Origin: Ettlia oleoabundans
Lineage: Eukaryota > Chlorophyta > Chlorophyceae > Chlamydomonadales
Length of the DNA stretch: 24,368 nt
Reading direction: 5' to 3'
Assembly: GCA_019693395.1 (NCBI GenBank)
Contig: JAAMXP010000044.1
Location: 1-24,368 of the forward strand
The position numbers and the translations under genes were made by a program. The notes beneath the pieces are model-generated. The model was not told the DNA's origin and made no database searches. It saw only the letters and a list, made by a program, of their open reading frames with translations. This document shows, piece after piece, positions 1-10,800 of this stretch (its first letter is position 1; each line of letters opens with the position of its first letter).

Positions 1-1
1 G

Positions 2-377
2 TACATTGTGTGCGGCGTGTTTGATGGCGCAGTCTACATCATTGACACACGCACAATGAAGGTAACGGTGTGACCGTAGAGTGCCGGCAGTCATTGTTGT
101 GGTAGCTGTGGCACTGCTTGTGATACAGCAGCCAGGTTTGCATCCTGAGGGGCTTCTCTGCCTGCCTGCCTAGCAGCCTGCCTGCCTGTCCCCCTTTCCC
201 CCACCCCACGCCCATCACCCACCACCACGACACGACCACACCCATGCCGGCACCACCCGCCTGCAGGTCCTCCACAGTCTATCGGGCCACACTGAGCGTG
301 TGACGCGTGTGTCCTGCCAGGGCGACACAATCATCTCTGGAGCATTCGACGGTAATATCTGTCTCTGGCAATTCTGA
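2..377 (+). CDS. WD40-repeat protein, C-terminal two exons (partial)
   Basis: Two exons are visible: 2-61 (open to the left) and 267-377, joined in phase 0 across a 205-nt GT-AG intron (gtaacg at 62, ctgcag ending at 266). Exon 1 reads a beta-propeller blade strand ending DTRTMK. Exon 2 carries SGHTERVTRV followed by SGAFDGNICLWQF and a TGA stop. The GH spacing, the S/C-G-F-D-G turns and the LWQF end are typical of the last WD40 blade. WD40 propellers are scaffolds for protein complexes. The rest of the gene lies left of the window, so the specific family cannot be named. The next gene is convergent, so this stop is followed by a shared 3' region. No TGTAA signal is apparent in the first few hundred bases after the stop. 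Confidence 0.8.
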
Positions 378-1353
378 GAGCCAATCCCAGCCAGCCACCC
401 GGGTGTTGCGGCGGGCAGCGCTCCCATGGCGCAGCGTGCAATTTGAATGGCACGGCCTCATGAATTCGCTTTGCAGAACTGCAAGCTGAGCAGCATGTTG
501 CTCACTTGAGTCAGAGCTAGAAGTGGCAAGGCATGCTGAGCAGTCCTCCCCAGAAGAGCGCATATTTCTTCCGTGTTTCTAGATGTGTGAGGCCTTTCTT
601 TCAATCTGGGCCCGCTGTGCCACACTCTTTCCTTGCTTGTCTGTTGAATCATTTGTCAACTTGATGCTGCCATCTGCACTCCACTCCGCACCCTGTCTTG
701 ATGGCCTGCTGGCCTGTTGTTGCACACATGCGAGGCTCAGGCCAACGACATGCACCATTACAGGAGGACATTTTGAATGCATTCATGAAATCCACATTAA
801 AGACAGGAAGGATGGCTTGTGTAGGTGGTCTGAGCTGTATGCTCACCTGGCCTGCAGGGCATTTGTGAGTTAGGCAGGATAATATACAGGTAGAAGCTGG
901 CTGTTGGGTTCTTGCCTGGGGCAGAGGGGCAGCGGTGGCAGAAGGCATGTGGCGCCACTCGCGCATGCGGCTCAATCTTGACTGATTTGAATAAACGAAA
1001 GAAACAAGCAACGTTGGAGGAGACAAGAAAGAAGCAGTCACAGCAGATTGGAGGCTAGTTGCAGAGGGCCGTTCCGAGGGAAATCCACGTGGCAGGCTTT
1101 GTTCAGGTTGGGTTGATTGAATGAAATCTGGGGAGATGATAGATGAAAGAGTCTGATCTGGTCTGCGATAGTAGCAGTGCAACTGCTGCAATGCTAGGTG
1201 AGCCGTGCACTGCCAGCCGCTGAGGGCAGCCCTGCTCACCACCTTGCGCTTGTATTTGAGGTCAGCTGCCCATGCCGAAGAGCGGTTCGTCCCAGGGGCA
1301 GCGTGCCTGAAGGTACCTGTAGGCTCAGTGTAGCGTAGCATAGCACAGCGTGC
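378..1353. other. Convergent 3' flanking region, no convincing gene
   Basis: This stretch of nearly 1 kb separates the stop of the WD40 gene (+) from the stop of the VCCN1-like gene (-). It is visibly less GC-rich than the coding parts. It holds a 230-codon open frame on the minus strand (649-1341) and short plus-strand frames, but none shows a recognisable domain, and the minus-strand frame overlaps what should be the VCCN1 3' UTR. I read the region as two 3' UTRs plus spacer. Confidence 0.6.
758..762 (-). terminator. Candidate TGTAA polyadenylation signal for the VCCN1-like gene
   Basis: The plus strand reads ttaca, so the minus strand carries TGTAA, the usual poly(A) signal of chlorophyte nuclear genes. 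It lies about 590 nt past the stop codon. A 3' UTR of that length is plausible for algae, but a nearer non-canonical signal cannot be excluded. Confidence 0.35.
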
Positions 1354-4300
1354 CTATGCAGCCGCCTCCACCTCCTGTGCCTGCATCTGTGGGCCCAGGC
1401 TGTGCAGCTCCCTGATGTTGCCCTCAATGGTGCGGCAGATGGCCTCCAGGGGCAGGATGGAGAAGGGCTCCTCAATGGCAACACCAATCTCCTCTATGCC
1501 TGCAAGCAGGTCAGGTGCCAGGTGGGCACAGCGGGCACAGAAGGCACAGCAAGTTCATGCGGAGGCTGGCTCAGCACAAGGTTTTGGGTTCGAGGCAGCA
1601 GCGGCCGCAAAACACCCGCGCAGCGGCCATCGCATGGCAAAGGCGAGTGTGCTGCCTGCATGCACAAGGTGCCCGGCAATCTCCCTGCTGGTGCCGCTCG
1701 GCTCACCCAGCAGCAGGAATGAGACGATGAGAGTAATGGGCAGTGTGGCCCAGCGGCAGGCCGTCCACAAGGTGAAGGGCAGCAGCGTGAGCCAGATCAT
1801 CATGAAACGGGAGGTGTGCCTGCAGGGGAGGGCGGGAAGCGCACGGGCAATGGTCGAGATGAGGGTGGCGGTGAGCATAGGTGGTCCGGGAGCGAACCCA
1901 GGATTGAACAGGATGAAACGCCGCGCAGAGATATAAACGGCAAGGGGTTCATCAGACTTGTAGAATGTTTGCGGACACACACCAATAAAGGCAGCTAAGC
2001 TTCCACGACTGTGCTCACCGAGTGTAGGAGAGGGGGATGGGGGTGCGCAACAGGCGCTCACACGCGCCAGCCACGTCCTGCAGCCAGGCAGGTGGCGGTA
2101 CCCAGCCAGCACTTTACAAACCTGGGCTGGAAGCGACCATGACTGAAGAGGCAGAGGCAGGTGCTAGCAGGTAACGGTACTGCAACTCTGTGCCATCACC
2201 CCACAGACACCCTCCATCAGCACCTCCACTGTTGCTGCCAGTTGAGGCCAGCACCCACCGTGAATGTGCTGACTCCCTCGTCCATGCGGAAGGAGGCCAT
2301 GGCGGGCACATACTCGCCCCCCCACTCCTGCACCTGCCCCTTGGTGGCAGCCAGCTGAGCCTGGCGCATCAGGTTGGTCAGTACCTGCAACTCAGCAGTG
2401 TACGGTAAGCCGTTGGTCGGCAGGCCTGGGGCTTGTGGTGGTGGGTCAGGGTGTTTGTTGTGTGCTGACCAGCGTGGAAGTGAGCATGAGGTGGTGGGGA
2501 GGGGTGGGGGGTGGGTTGGGGGGCTCATGGCATGCGGAGGCGTACCTGGCAGCAGTAGAGTGGGCGGTGCGTTGCCTTGAGCAGTGCAGCCAACTCCTGG
2601 GGCCTCAGCACCCCCTGCAGCTCCTCGGCAAGCTCCTCACCCTCCCTCACGTGGCACATCAACGCCTTGCTGCATACAAATATGCAGGTATCAGGAGTTG
2701 GCACCACAGTGGTGGCTGCGGCGGTGTGATGACTGCCGGTGTCGGATTGTTTGATACAAAGACACCAGTTCCATGTCAACTCTCACCACCCCCACTCACG
2801 GGTAGGCTGTGGTCCAGCGTGCAATGGCGGCCTTGAGCTCCGACTGGCTGCCAGGCAGGTAGCCCTCAGCCTGTAACCCACAAACACAGCAGAGAACAGC
2901 ATGCTGTTGTTGAGAGGCAGAGCAGACATGAGCAGACATGTTGGTCGGTAGGCATGCTGAGGCGGCCGTGTAATGCACAGCCATGGCAGGATTGTGACCC
3001 ATGAGCAACAGGAGCGGAGCACAAGGCAGGCACGGCAGGAGCACAGCAGCCTGCTGGGCATGTGTTCACGTGTTCATGTGTGCGCACCAGGCGGACAACA
3101 TCGCGCGTCTTGTTCACAATCAGGCCCCACAGCTTGCGCGCCTCGTCAAAGCGACCGTAGCTGGCGTTGGTGCTGCAGCAATGGAGTCAATGGCGAAGGA
3201 AGGCAGAGGGGGTGTATGGGCCGGGCAGCCGTAGGCATCGCTGGGTGACAGCAGGGTGCGGTGCAGGGTGTGATAGCGAGGGCAGGCCGTCACACACCAC
3301 TTTTGAGCTGGCAGGGCAGGACACTCACCGGAACACCAGCAGCAGGGAGAGAGCGAAGGAGGTGAGGCCAAAGGGTGCGTTGGCAGCCACATTCAGGAGG
3401 GGCCACAGCGGCAGCTTGCCAGCCTGCAGGGGGCCGCACGCACATCTGCATGAGCCCATTAACTGTAGCAACTACGGTTGCTTCAAGGTGCAAGCAAAGA
3501 GTGAGTGCCTGGCCATTACAGACTAATAGAAAGAACAGGGAAGCTGTTCCTTCTCCACCCACCTCCACCAGAAGGTTATAGGCAATCACGCCCAGACTCA
3601 CTGCCGCGACATACGCCAGGGGTTTCACAAGCCCACCCATCTGCAGAGGATGCGGTGGCAGAGGCGGGCAGCCACTTGGCAGCTGCTCAACATGGAAGGC
3701 TAGTGAAGTAAGGGAATTCCTACAACTTTGAAAGTCACCAAACCAGACGACATCTGACGAATCACTTTCTAATATGAGCACCAAGAGAAGCAGAAAGGTG
3801 TGGCTTACTATGCGTGAGTCGACCAGCCCCGCCACATGGCGCATGTACCGCCCAGAGCTGCGGTGCATCTTCCAACGCTCGTAGTCAAACACCTGCGGTA
3901 CCGCTGCAATTGAGGGTGAGGCCTTGCTCCACCCAACTGGTCAATTACGAGCAGCGGCAGTGTTGCCAACATATCATGCACGCTGGACTGCCGGGGCAGG
4001 CAATAAGGGGGAGTAGTGTCAGTGTGGGGTGATGCATGCGTTGTGCCAACGCACCGAGCGCATGTCCTTGCGCTGCGCCTCCTTCCAGGCATCGCTGAAC
4101 CATGCCAGTTTCGGCTGTTGCAGCTGTTCCTGTGATGCTTGCTGCTGTGGTTGTGGCTGTGGATGCGGCTCAGCCCCGTTGCTAGCTGCGGGTGGCTCCT
4201 CTGGGGCGGGGGCTGCCACGGAGATCGAGGCGGCGGAGGCCTTTGCAAGGCGCTGTGGGGCTGCGGACCGTCTGCGCGCGAGGTGGAGGCCCGATCGAAA

Positions 4301-4414
4301 GAGATCTGGAGGGGACCTGTGCGTGCCAAATGGGGCGGCAATAGTGCGGGGGTGGCGCGGCAATGCCTGGGGCGCCATCTGCCGCGCAACGCAACAGCTT
4401 GAGGCGCCTGGCAT
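1354..4414 (-). CDS. VCCN1: Chloroplast bestrophin-family anion channel, VCCN1-like
   Basis: Eleven exons, 5' to 3': 4414-4055, 3892-3809, 3640-3563, 3423-3329, 3172-3088, 2870-2800, 2669-2546, 2384-2259, 2077-2019, 1819-1707, 1499-1354. All joins are GT-AG and frame-consistent, giving about 446 aa (plant VCCN1 is about 410). Residues 1-120 are Arg/Ser/Ala-rich then Gln/Pro-rich, as in a chloroplast transit peptide plus linker. The bestrophin/UPF0187 domain follows: YERWKMHRSSGRYMRH, a hydrophobic helix (PLAYVAAVSLGVIAYNLL), SFALSLLLVFRTNASYGRF, then TPIPLSYTRHTSRF and two more membrane helices, ending in GIEEIGVAIEEPFSILPLE. In plants this family forms a thylakoid voltage-dependent chloride channel that tunes proton-motive force; algal relatives (BST proteins) may pass bicarbonate. 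Thylakoid location is inferred. The start at 4414 is chosen; 4378 (MAPQ) or 4501 are alternatives in the same frame. An 11-exon gene for so short a protein shows the local intron density. Confidence 0.87.
2921..2940. repeat. 10-bp perfect tandem duplication in a VCCN1 intron
   Basis: agcagacatg occurs twice in a row inside the intron between exons 5 and 6 of the VCCN1-like gene. It looks like recent slippage, with no evident function. Confidence 0.7.
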
Positions 4415-4508
4415 TTTAGACGGTGTTAGCAAGCACACTAAGCTGAAATGGCTAAGTAAAGTGGTTGCCAGGGGTCTACTACAGGAGGTCCTCCAATGCA
4501 CTACCTAT

Positions 4509-4516
4509 TGACGTCA
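4509..4516. promoter_or_regulatory. TGACGTCA palindrome (bZIP-type element) upstream of VCCN1
   Basis: A perfect 8-bp palindrome, TGACGTCA, lies about 95 bp upstream of the chosen VCCN1 start codon. This is the classic CRE / plant TGA-C-box core bound by bZIP factors. Its role here is inferred from motif and position only. Confidence 0.35.
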
Positions 4517-4644
4517 CGCCAGCATGGCGACTGACCCACCCAGGGGAGCTCTTCTAATAATTGCAACAAAACCTTGATCACCGAAATATGCATATGCACG
4601 TCTACCGAGGCAGTGTGCGTGAACTCTCCTCAAGCACGCACCCA

Positions 4645-4668
4645 GTGGGTAGACTTGTGGGTAGACTT
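4645..4668. repeat. 12-bp perfect tandem duplication
   Basis: gtgggtagactt occurs twice head to tail, in the spacer upstream of the VCCN1-like gene. It could be slippage or a duplicated regulatory site. Confidence 0.7.
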
Positions 4669-4831
4669 GCAGACTGACTACAAGTGCATTCGAACCATTC
4701 AAATGCCAGTGCTCCGTATGGCCCGGACAAGGGACTTATTGACGGAGGACCATTTCTAGTTGGCTGGTGCCGTCGCTGACAACATCAAGCTGCACATTGC
4801 CAGTTACTGTTGTTGCGGTTTGCGTTTACTG

Positions 4832-4836
4832 TTACA
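4832..4836 (-). terminator. TGTAA polyadenylation signal of the SHOC1 gene
   Basis: ttaca on the plus strand gives TGTAA on the minus strand, 45-50 nt after the SHOC1 stop at 4881. Motif and spacing fit a chlorophyte poly(A) signal. Confidence 0.5.
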
Positions 4837-4880
4837 ATCGTTTTGCAAGCATGAGGCATAGTGTGGCGCAAGTGACTTTG

Positions 4881-7800
4881 TCACCATGCCCTGCTGGGCT
4901 TGCTGCTCTTGAACGCGTTCGTGCCCCAGCGCCCGCCACGCCGCCCTCCGCCGCCGCCCCACCGTCCGCCAGCACCACCCTGCCGCCTATACCCCCCGCC
5001 CCCCTTGCTTGCCCCACGCTGTGAGCCCCCTGGTGTAGTCTTCAGCAGGTTGATTTCTCCAGGGTTGGGATTCGCGGCGGCAACAGCCGCTGCACCGCGC
5101 TGGCGCTTGGCAGCATGAGGTGGCTGATCCCCAGCATCTTCCCAGCTGTACCTGCAGCATAGGGGGCCGGGATGTCTGGATGAGCCACTACAAACCGCAC
5201 AGGCATGAGCAGGAGGAAGCAAATAGTGACATGGCAAACCATAATACCTTTGGGATTCGATGCTGCATACTCACTCTGCCGCCTGTGCCGCCATGACCTG
5301 ACCAGCGCCTCGGGCAAGTTGGCGGCCGGTCGCCGGCCCAGCCATGCGGGGAACAGCAAATTCGCGTTTGCGGCTGCTGAGGAATGCATCTATTTGGCTG
5401 GTATCACCATCGCGTCCTCCAAAGCCCCCATGCTGCACTGGCGCCGCAGCTGCTGCCCCGTACACCTGCCCTGCCGCCATCTGGCCATGCCCGGGCAGCA
5501 GGAGGTCATGCATTTGCGGCACCCGAGCATGTGGCTGACCCACTGAGGGCAGCACACCACCTGGAACTGCGATATCGCTCTCATCATCTGACAGGCTGGG
5601 CTCCATAGACACACCAAACTCGTCCCGCTGCTGCCCTTGCTGCTGTCCCTGCTGCCACTGGCCCCTGTGAGCCTGCTGCTGCTGGTCGAACTGCATCGCA
5701 CTGCCAAAGTCCACCATGGCTGCTGCTCCAAGCAGCTCAGTGCCACCTGCCCTTCTGGCAAGCGGTGGCAGGTCTGGCAGGTTGGGGCGCAAGGCTGCCG
5801 CCGGGTACTGCTGCTCCTGCTCCCACACCTGGGCTACCTGGTGCTGCTGCCTGCGGCCCCCTGCTGGTCCGGTGGCGACTGCCGGTGTTTGCTCCCACTC
5901 TGCCAACGAGGGATTGATGTCAGGAAAAGCCTCGGCCACAGCCTGTTGCTGCTGCAGCTGCCGCTGGTAGGCACGCTGCTGTTGATATTGGCGCTCCAGC
6001 TGCTCATGCCAACCGGGCGGCTCGCGCTGCTGGTGATGCAAGGGTTGGGCTGGGGCTTGTATGTTGGGCACACCCTGCAGGCGAGACTGCATAAGCTGCA
6101 TTCCACGGTAGTATACCTGCGGCAGGTCAGGAGCCCAAGAAAGCCCAGCAGCAGCAGTATAGTTTGGCATAGCATGGCTCGGCATCCCATTCCTACTTGC
6201 TCAAAAGTGCAACAGCCGGCACCTGCAGCCGTTGCGAACCAAAGGCCATCCATGTACCCATTCAGCAGCTGCAAACCAATTCACTCACATCAGTAGTGAC
6301 CTCAGCACGTGGCTCCCAATGATGCTGCCTCTGCTGCTGCTGCGCTTGCATAAGGAGCTGCTGCTGCTGCACCAGGTGCTCCCCAAAGTAGGTGCCACTC
6401 GTTCCCCCAGCAGCAGCTGGATGCATCAACTGCTGATGCCCGTAACCTGGCAGCATTGCGCCGCCAATTCCTGCCCGGACATGCCGATCCATGAACCGCT
6501 GTCCTGGCTGCTGTATGTGGCTTGGCAGCTGCTGGTGCTGCACTCCATGCATCGGCGCACCCCCAGCCACTCCATCTGCGCTGCTGTAGCATGCAGCTGC
6601 ACCTGGCGCCAGTGCTCCCACATGATGCATGTTGAGCTGCGGCTGTTGCCAGCTGCGGGGCATGGTGGAGCCTTGGGCCGGGGACATGGCCTGGTGGCCT
6701 TGGTGGTCAGCACCCTGCCTGGTAGCGCGGGGTGGTGTGACTGCATTCATCCCAGGTGCTTGCTGCTGCTGCAGCGGCTGTATCACTGCAGAAAATGCAT
6801 CAGGAATCCGAGGCCGGGTCAACAACAGCAATGCCTCCAATAAATCTATTCGCTGGTTGTGACCGCATCAGATTGGGGTAAGGCTACAGGGCCAGAAGGC
6901 GGAGTGCCTCCAGAGCATGCTGCATACCTGAAGCGGTAGGCAAGCCCAGAACGGGCGTGCCATGGGAGGCAGTGGCAGCCAAAATGTCCAGGCAGTGACG
7001 GGGCAGCAGGCTCAGCGCTTTGGGCACCTGCAGTGGAGCACAGGAAACGGTTGCAGAGGTATGCAAGTTTAGGGGCTAGATGGCTGGATCTTGACGCACT
7101 ACAGCATGCCCAAACTGCTCACCACGCCTGCCACCATGCCAGACGCACCTGCAGCGGGTTGAGGGAGTCCAGGCGCAAGAGCTGGCCCAGGCTGAGACCA
7201 AGTGACATCAGCAGAGCGGCGGTTTGGGGGTTTATGGAGTAGAACCTGCGCAACAGCAAAGCGACACACACATTGACACGCAGGAGTGCAAGCACAAGTC
7301 GGTTGCGGTACTGCGGCCAGATTGCAAGCAACAGAGCTCGACCGACCTGGTAAGGAAGGCCTCCTCCTCTGTGCGCTCATCTGGCATACGATAGTGCAGC
7401 CCAGGGTCGAGCCCCTGCCACCAGGCCAGCCAGGCGCGCACCACATTAACGACCACCACCATTGTGGCCGCGCTACTTGTGGTGGCATGGCATTGCGGGT
7501 GTAGCCCCGTTTTACGGCCCAGAGCCAATAGGCGCTCCATCCCACACAGCACCTGCAGCATAAGCGGTATGCCCAAACTAAATGGAGACTGCACAGCCGA
7601 TGCAATGCAGCTGTGGACCTCATTCCAACCCGTGTTCCAGTGCCTGGCCCCTTCGCATGCCATCCCACCTGAGCCTGGAACCCTGCTCCACCCTCACAGA
7701 TCAGCACCAGCCTGGAAAACGCATAGCTCAGGCGGCAGAATACAGGGTTTAAAGCCTCCAGGAAGACATCAAACTCCTGCATGCCATGCAAAAGCAGCCG

Positions 7801-10800
7801 CTGCAGTTCATGGATTCCAGGTGTCTTATTCACACCAAGCGCTGGAATGAAGGGGATAAGCCAGGTAAATGGCCTGCTGAACAGCACCGCTGCGGACGAC
7901 TTCTTCCAACAGCACCCACCAGCTTCCTGGTGGTGTTGTCACAAATGACCAGGCAGGCTGAGGGTGACAGCACCACGTCCACCAGCGCCAGCTGTCGCTC
8001 CACCACCGCACCCCCAGCACGTTCCACACTCAGCACCGCCTCGTATAGCTGGCGGCGGGCCCTGTGGCACATAAAATCGATAGCTGGGATCGTCAGTAAA
8101 CGATTACCCATCTTGGCTACCTGCCTGCCGAAACCTTGTAGCGTCATTAGGGTTTGAAGGGAACACGAGGGCAATTCAAGGGTCACTTCCGCCGCACCTT
8201 ATTGGGCGTGAAGGATCGCTAGAAATTACGATGGGCCAGTCCATACAGGAGGCAGCAGCTGCCGCTGGTGCTGGAGTTGGAGCCGCTGCCGGCTGCGCGG
8301 CATGCTGCACCCTGGCAAACGCAACAGCTGGTTTCTGGTGCGCCCCTGGAGCTGGCTGCTGGTTACAACCTGGAGGCAGGCTCAAAGCCGGCTTCTGAGG
8401 CGCCACCGCTGGCACACCAAGCTGTGTACGCTGAGCTATCTCTAGAAAGTGCACTGGGCATTCCAACTCGGCCAGGCGTGCCCTCAGCATCCCCTGGCTG
8501 TCCTGCTCTGAGGCATACACCACCACCTGCTGAAAAGCAGTAAGTGGGAAGCTGCCATTCTCAACCAACTCGCACCCCACTAACAGGCAGGCAGCACTGC
8601 TGCAGGCCTGCTGCACCGCTGCAGCTAGCTGCGTGCTGCTGGCGCCGCCGCTCAGCAGGCGCCCGTCTCTGTCAAAGTGGCACACGCCTCCTGCGCCGCT
8701 TTCTAGCACTGGTTTGTAAAGCGTAAAGAAGCTCTTGGGGTGGCCAACGATGACACACTTGCAGCCCTGTACTTAAAGCATCACGTGTGTTATTACCCTT
8801 AGAGGAGTACGTACCTCATCCCTTGCGCTATACTTCACATCACGCTGCTCATCACTTGCTGTTTCTACTTACCGGAGAAATGGCTGAGATGCCTCCCAAA
8901 AGCCGCTTCAGCGCTGCGTGCTTAGGAGAGTCCTCCAGCTTGCCGCTCTCCACCTGGATGATACCAGAAGGCGGCGGGCTTGCTATTGCACTACATAAGC
9001 ACATCTTGTACAACTACGACAATGCAAAATTGCATCGACTGACTCACCTGCTGGTTTGCAACCCTCAACTCCCTTGCGGCAGTAATGGCATTACAAAGAC
9101 CCGGCAGCTCTGACTGGCTCTGTGACAGGTACAGGTGGGCGCAGCGGATGCCGTGGTGCACCAGCGTCACAGCAGTCTGCCGTATCACTGCAGCATCAGA
9201 GGACAGGTGGGCCCGTCAACAGGGGTATTCCATGGCAATCAACCCATCATATCAGTGTGTCCCTAGCTACGCTGGACTAATAGCGTGCCCTGCAAGGCAG
9301 GCAAGCCCCACATCACAGCCTCTAATGTGGCTAGGGTGCTGGAGAAGCAGCAGACAGCCCCTCACCTGCCATTGTCGCATAAACCTTAAGCACATTCCGC
9401 TTGCCAGTCTTTCCTGCGTGACGGGCATGCAGGGCTGAAGTGGTACACATGCAGGTTGCAGTTCATATGCCTCTAACGCAGCCAAGCCACATCAAAACTC
9501 AGCCTTGCAACCGTGTCAGTAGTACCTGCAGCCTGCTCCAATGCCTGCTGCAGCACATCCACAGAAAGGAAGTTGGAGCGAGCCACCTCAGGTGCCACGC
9601 CAGGGGACGGCGCTGCCCGCAGCAGCCGCTGCTCATCCTCATGCAAGAGCTGCAGCAGCTGGGTGTGAACAGCTGGCAGCTCAACAGTGTGCAACGACAT
9701 GGAGGGCTGCTTGTTGTGAAGCTCCAGAGCATCATCCATGTCCCCGCTGCTGCTGCTGGAGGCAGGAGCCCCACCACCGGCCGCTCCGATGGTTGCGACA
9801 TCTTCTGAAGCTGCCGCCCCAGGCCGGCCATGCTGGAGCTGAAGAAAGTATTCCATGCCACCCGCAGCTGTGCCATGCTTTGCACGCTTGGCCGCCTGGT
9901 TCAATGTCTCGCTTGGGCCATGCTGGAGCAAAGCCGCGGCTTCCTGCGCTGCCGCCTGTTGCCGCACGCCGACGTCTGCCACTGCGGCCACTCCACTTTC
10001 CTTGATCGCTTCCAACTCTTGAAGCTGCAAGGCGCTAGCAATTGAGGCCTGGCCAGAGACCTGGTATGGTTCAAGTAGCTGCTGCACCAGAGTGGCCTTG
10101 TACCGCTTCACTTGTGCACCCAGGGCGAGTGATGACACTGCGATTGGCAGTAGCTGCTCCCGCATGCTGTGAACAGCAGCAACCAGCTCAGATGGGCGTG
10201 TGGCCAGCTGCTTGGTAGACAGTGACCTGCAAGGAACGAGCGCTGCAGCCTTCAATGCCACAACCAGCTTGAGCTTGCAGTAGCTGCGCCATGTACTTAC
10301 AATGCCATGAGAGACAGTGTCATGCATCATTGCCCACCAGTCAAGGTAAAGCGCGACGTTTGTGGTGTTGGCAGGCTTGCAGCCACACTCAGTCTGAATG
10401 AGCGGCAGCATTGCCGCACCTGCAGCACAGGCAGTGCAGGGGACCAACACAAGAGCTGCTTGTCTTGAACTGGTAAAAGAGCAGTGCAGCCATGCTGGTG
10501 TCAACCCTGCACTTGCTTGCCACAGCATAGACACACCACCCATTGTACAGACTGCCAAAGCTGGCAACTCCATGCACATAGCCCACCGGACTCTGCCTGG
10601 GCGTCATCTTCCTCCACATCCATCGCTGGTAGCATCAAGCAGCCATCATCCAACACCAGGTCCTGAGCCATGAGGCTAGCAAGGCTAACTGGCTGGCAGC
10701 CCTCTCGTGCAAAACAAGGCTCCACAGTCACCTCAGGCACCTCTACTGGCTGGAACACACCCCAGAAAGCTGACATGGGTGCTCCTGCTACTGATTCTAC

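Larger units (their letters stand above)
4415..4880. other. Spacer: SHOC1 3' end and VCCN1 upstream region
   Basis: Both flanking genes are transcribed leftward, so this 466-bp spacer must contain the 3' UTR and poly(A) site of the SHOC1 gene (right part) and the promoter and 5' UTR of the VCCN1-like gene (left part). It holds a TGTAA signal, a 12-bp tandem duplication and a TGACGTCA palindrome, listed separately. No TATA box is clear, and no gene was found. Confidence 0.6.

Noticed and set aside
649..1341. 230-codon open frame on the minus strand in the convergent 3' region
   Set aside because: No recognisable domain and Cys/Ser/Pro-rich composition without pattern; it overlaps the expected VCCN1 3' UTR. 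Best explained as a chance open frame; a transcript or homologue would change this.
4670..4760. tRNA-like T-loop (ggttcgaatgc on the minus strand)
   Set aside because: No matching acceptor stem, D-arm or anticodon arm at the right spacing.
5637..6843. Long Leu-rich open frames on the plus strand (219 and 203 codons)
   Set aside because: They are the antisense of the CAG-rich Gln tracts of SHOC1; CTG repeats read as poly-Leu. No independent signal.
6786..6927. Idea that the Q-rich/RGG part is a separate gene from SHOC1
   Set aside because: Splice phases continue without conflict from the HhH exons into the tail, no good start codon precedes it, and plant SHOC1 also has a long tail with an AKRQR cluster. 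Not fully excluded without cDNA.
10226..10300. Possible intron in SHOC1 (gtaagt donor at 10300, ttgcag acceptor)
   Set aside because: Splicing here breaks the frame and meets a stop soon after, whereas reading straight through stays open for about 298 codons. The exon was kept continuous from 10419 to 9526.
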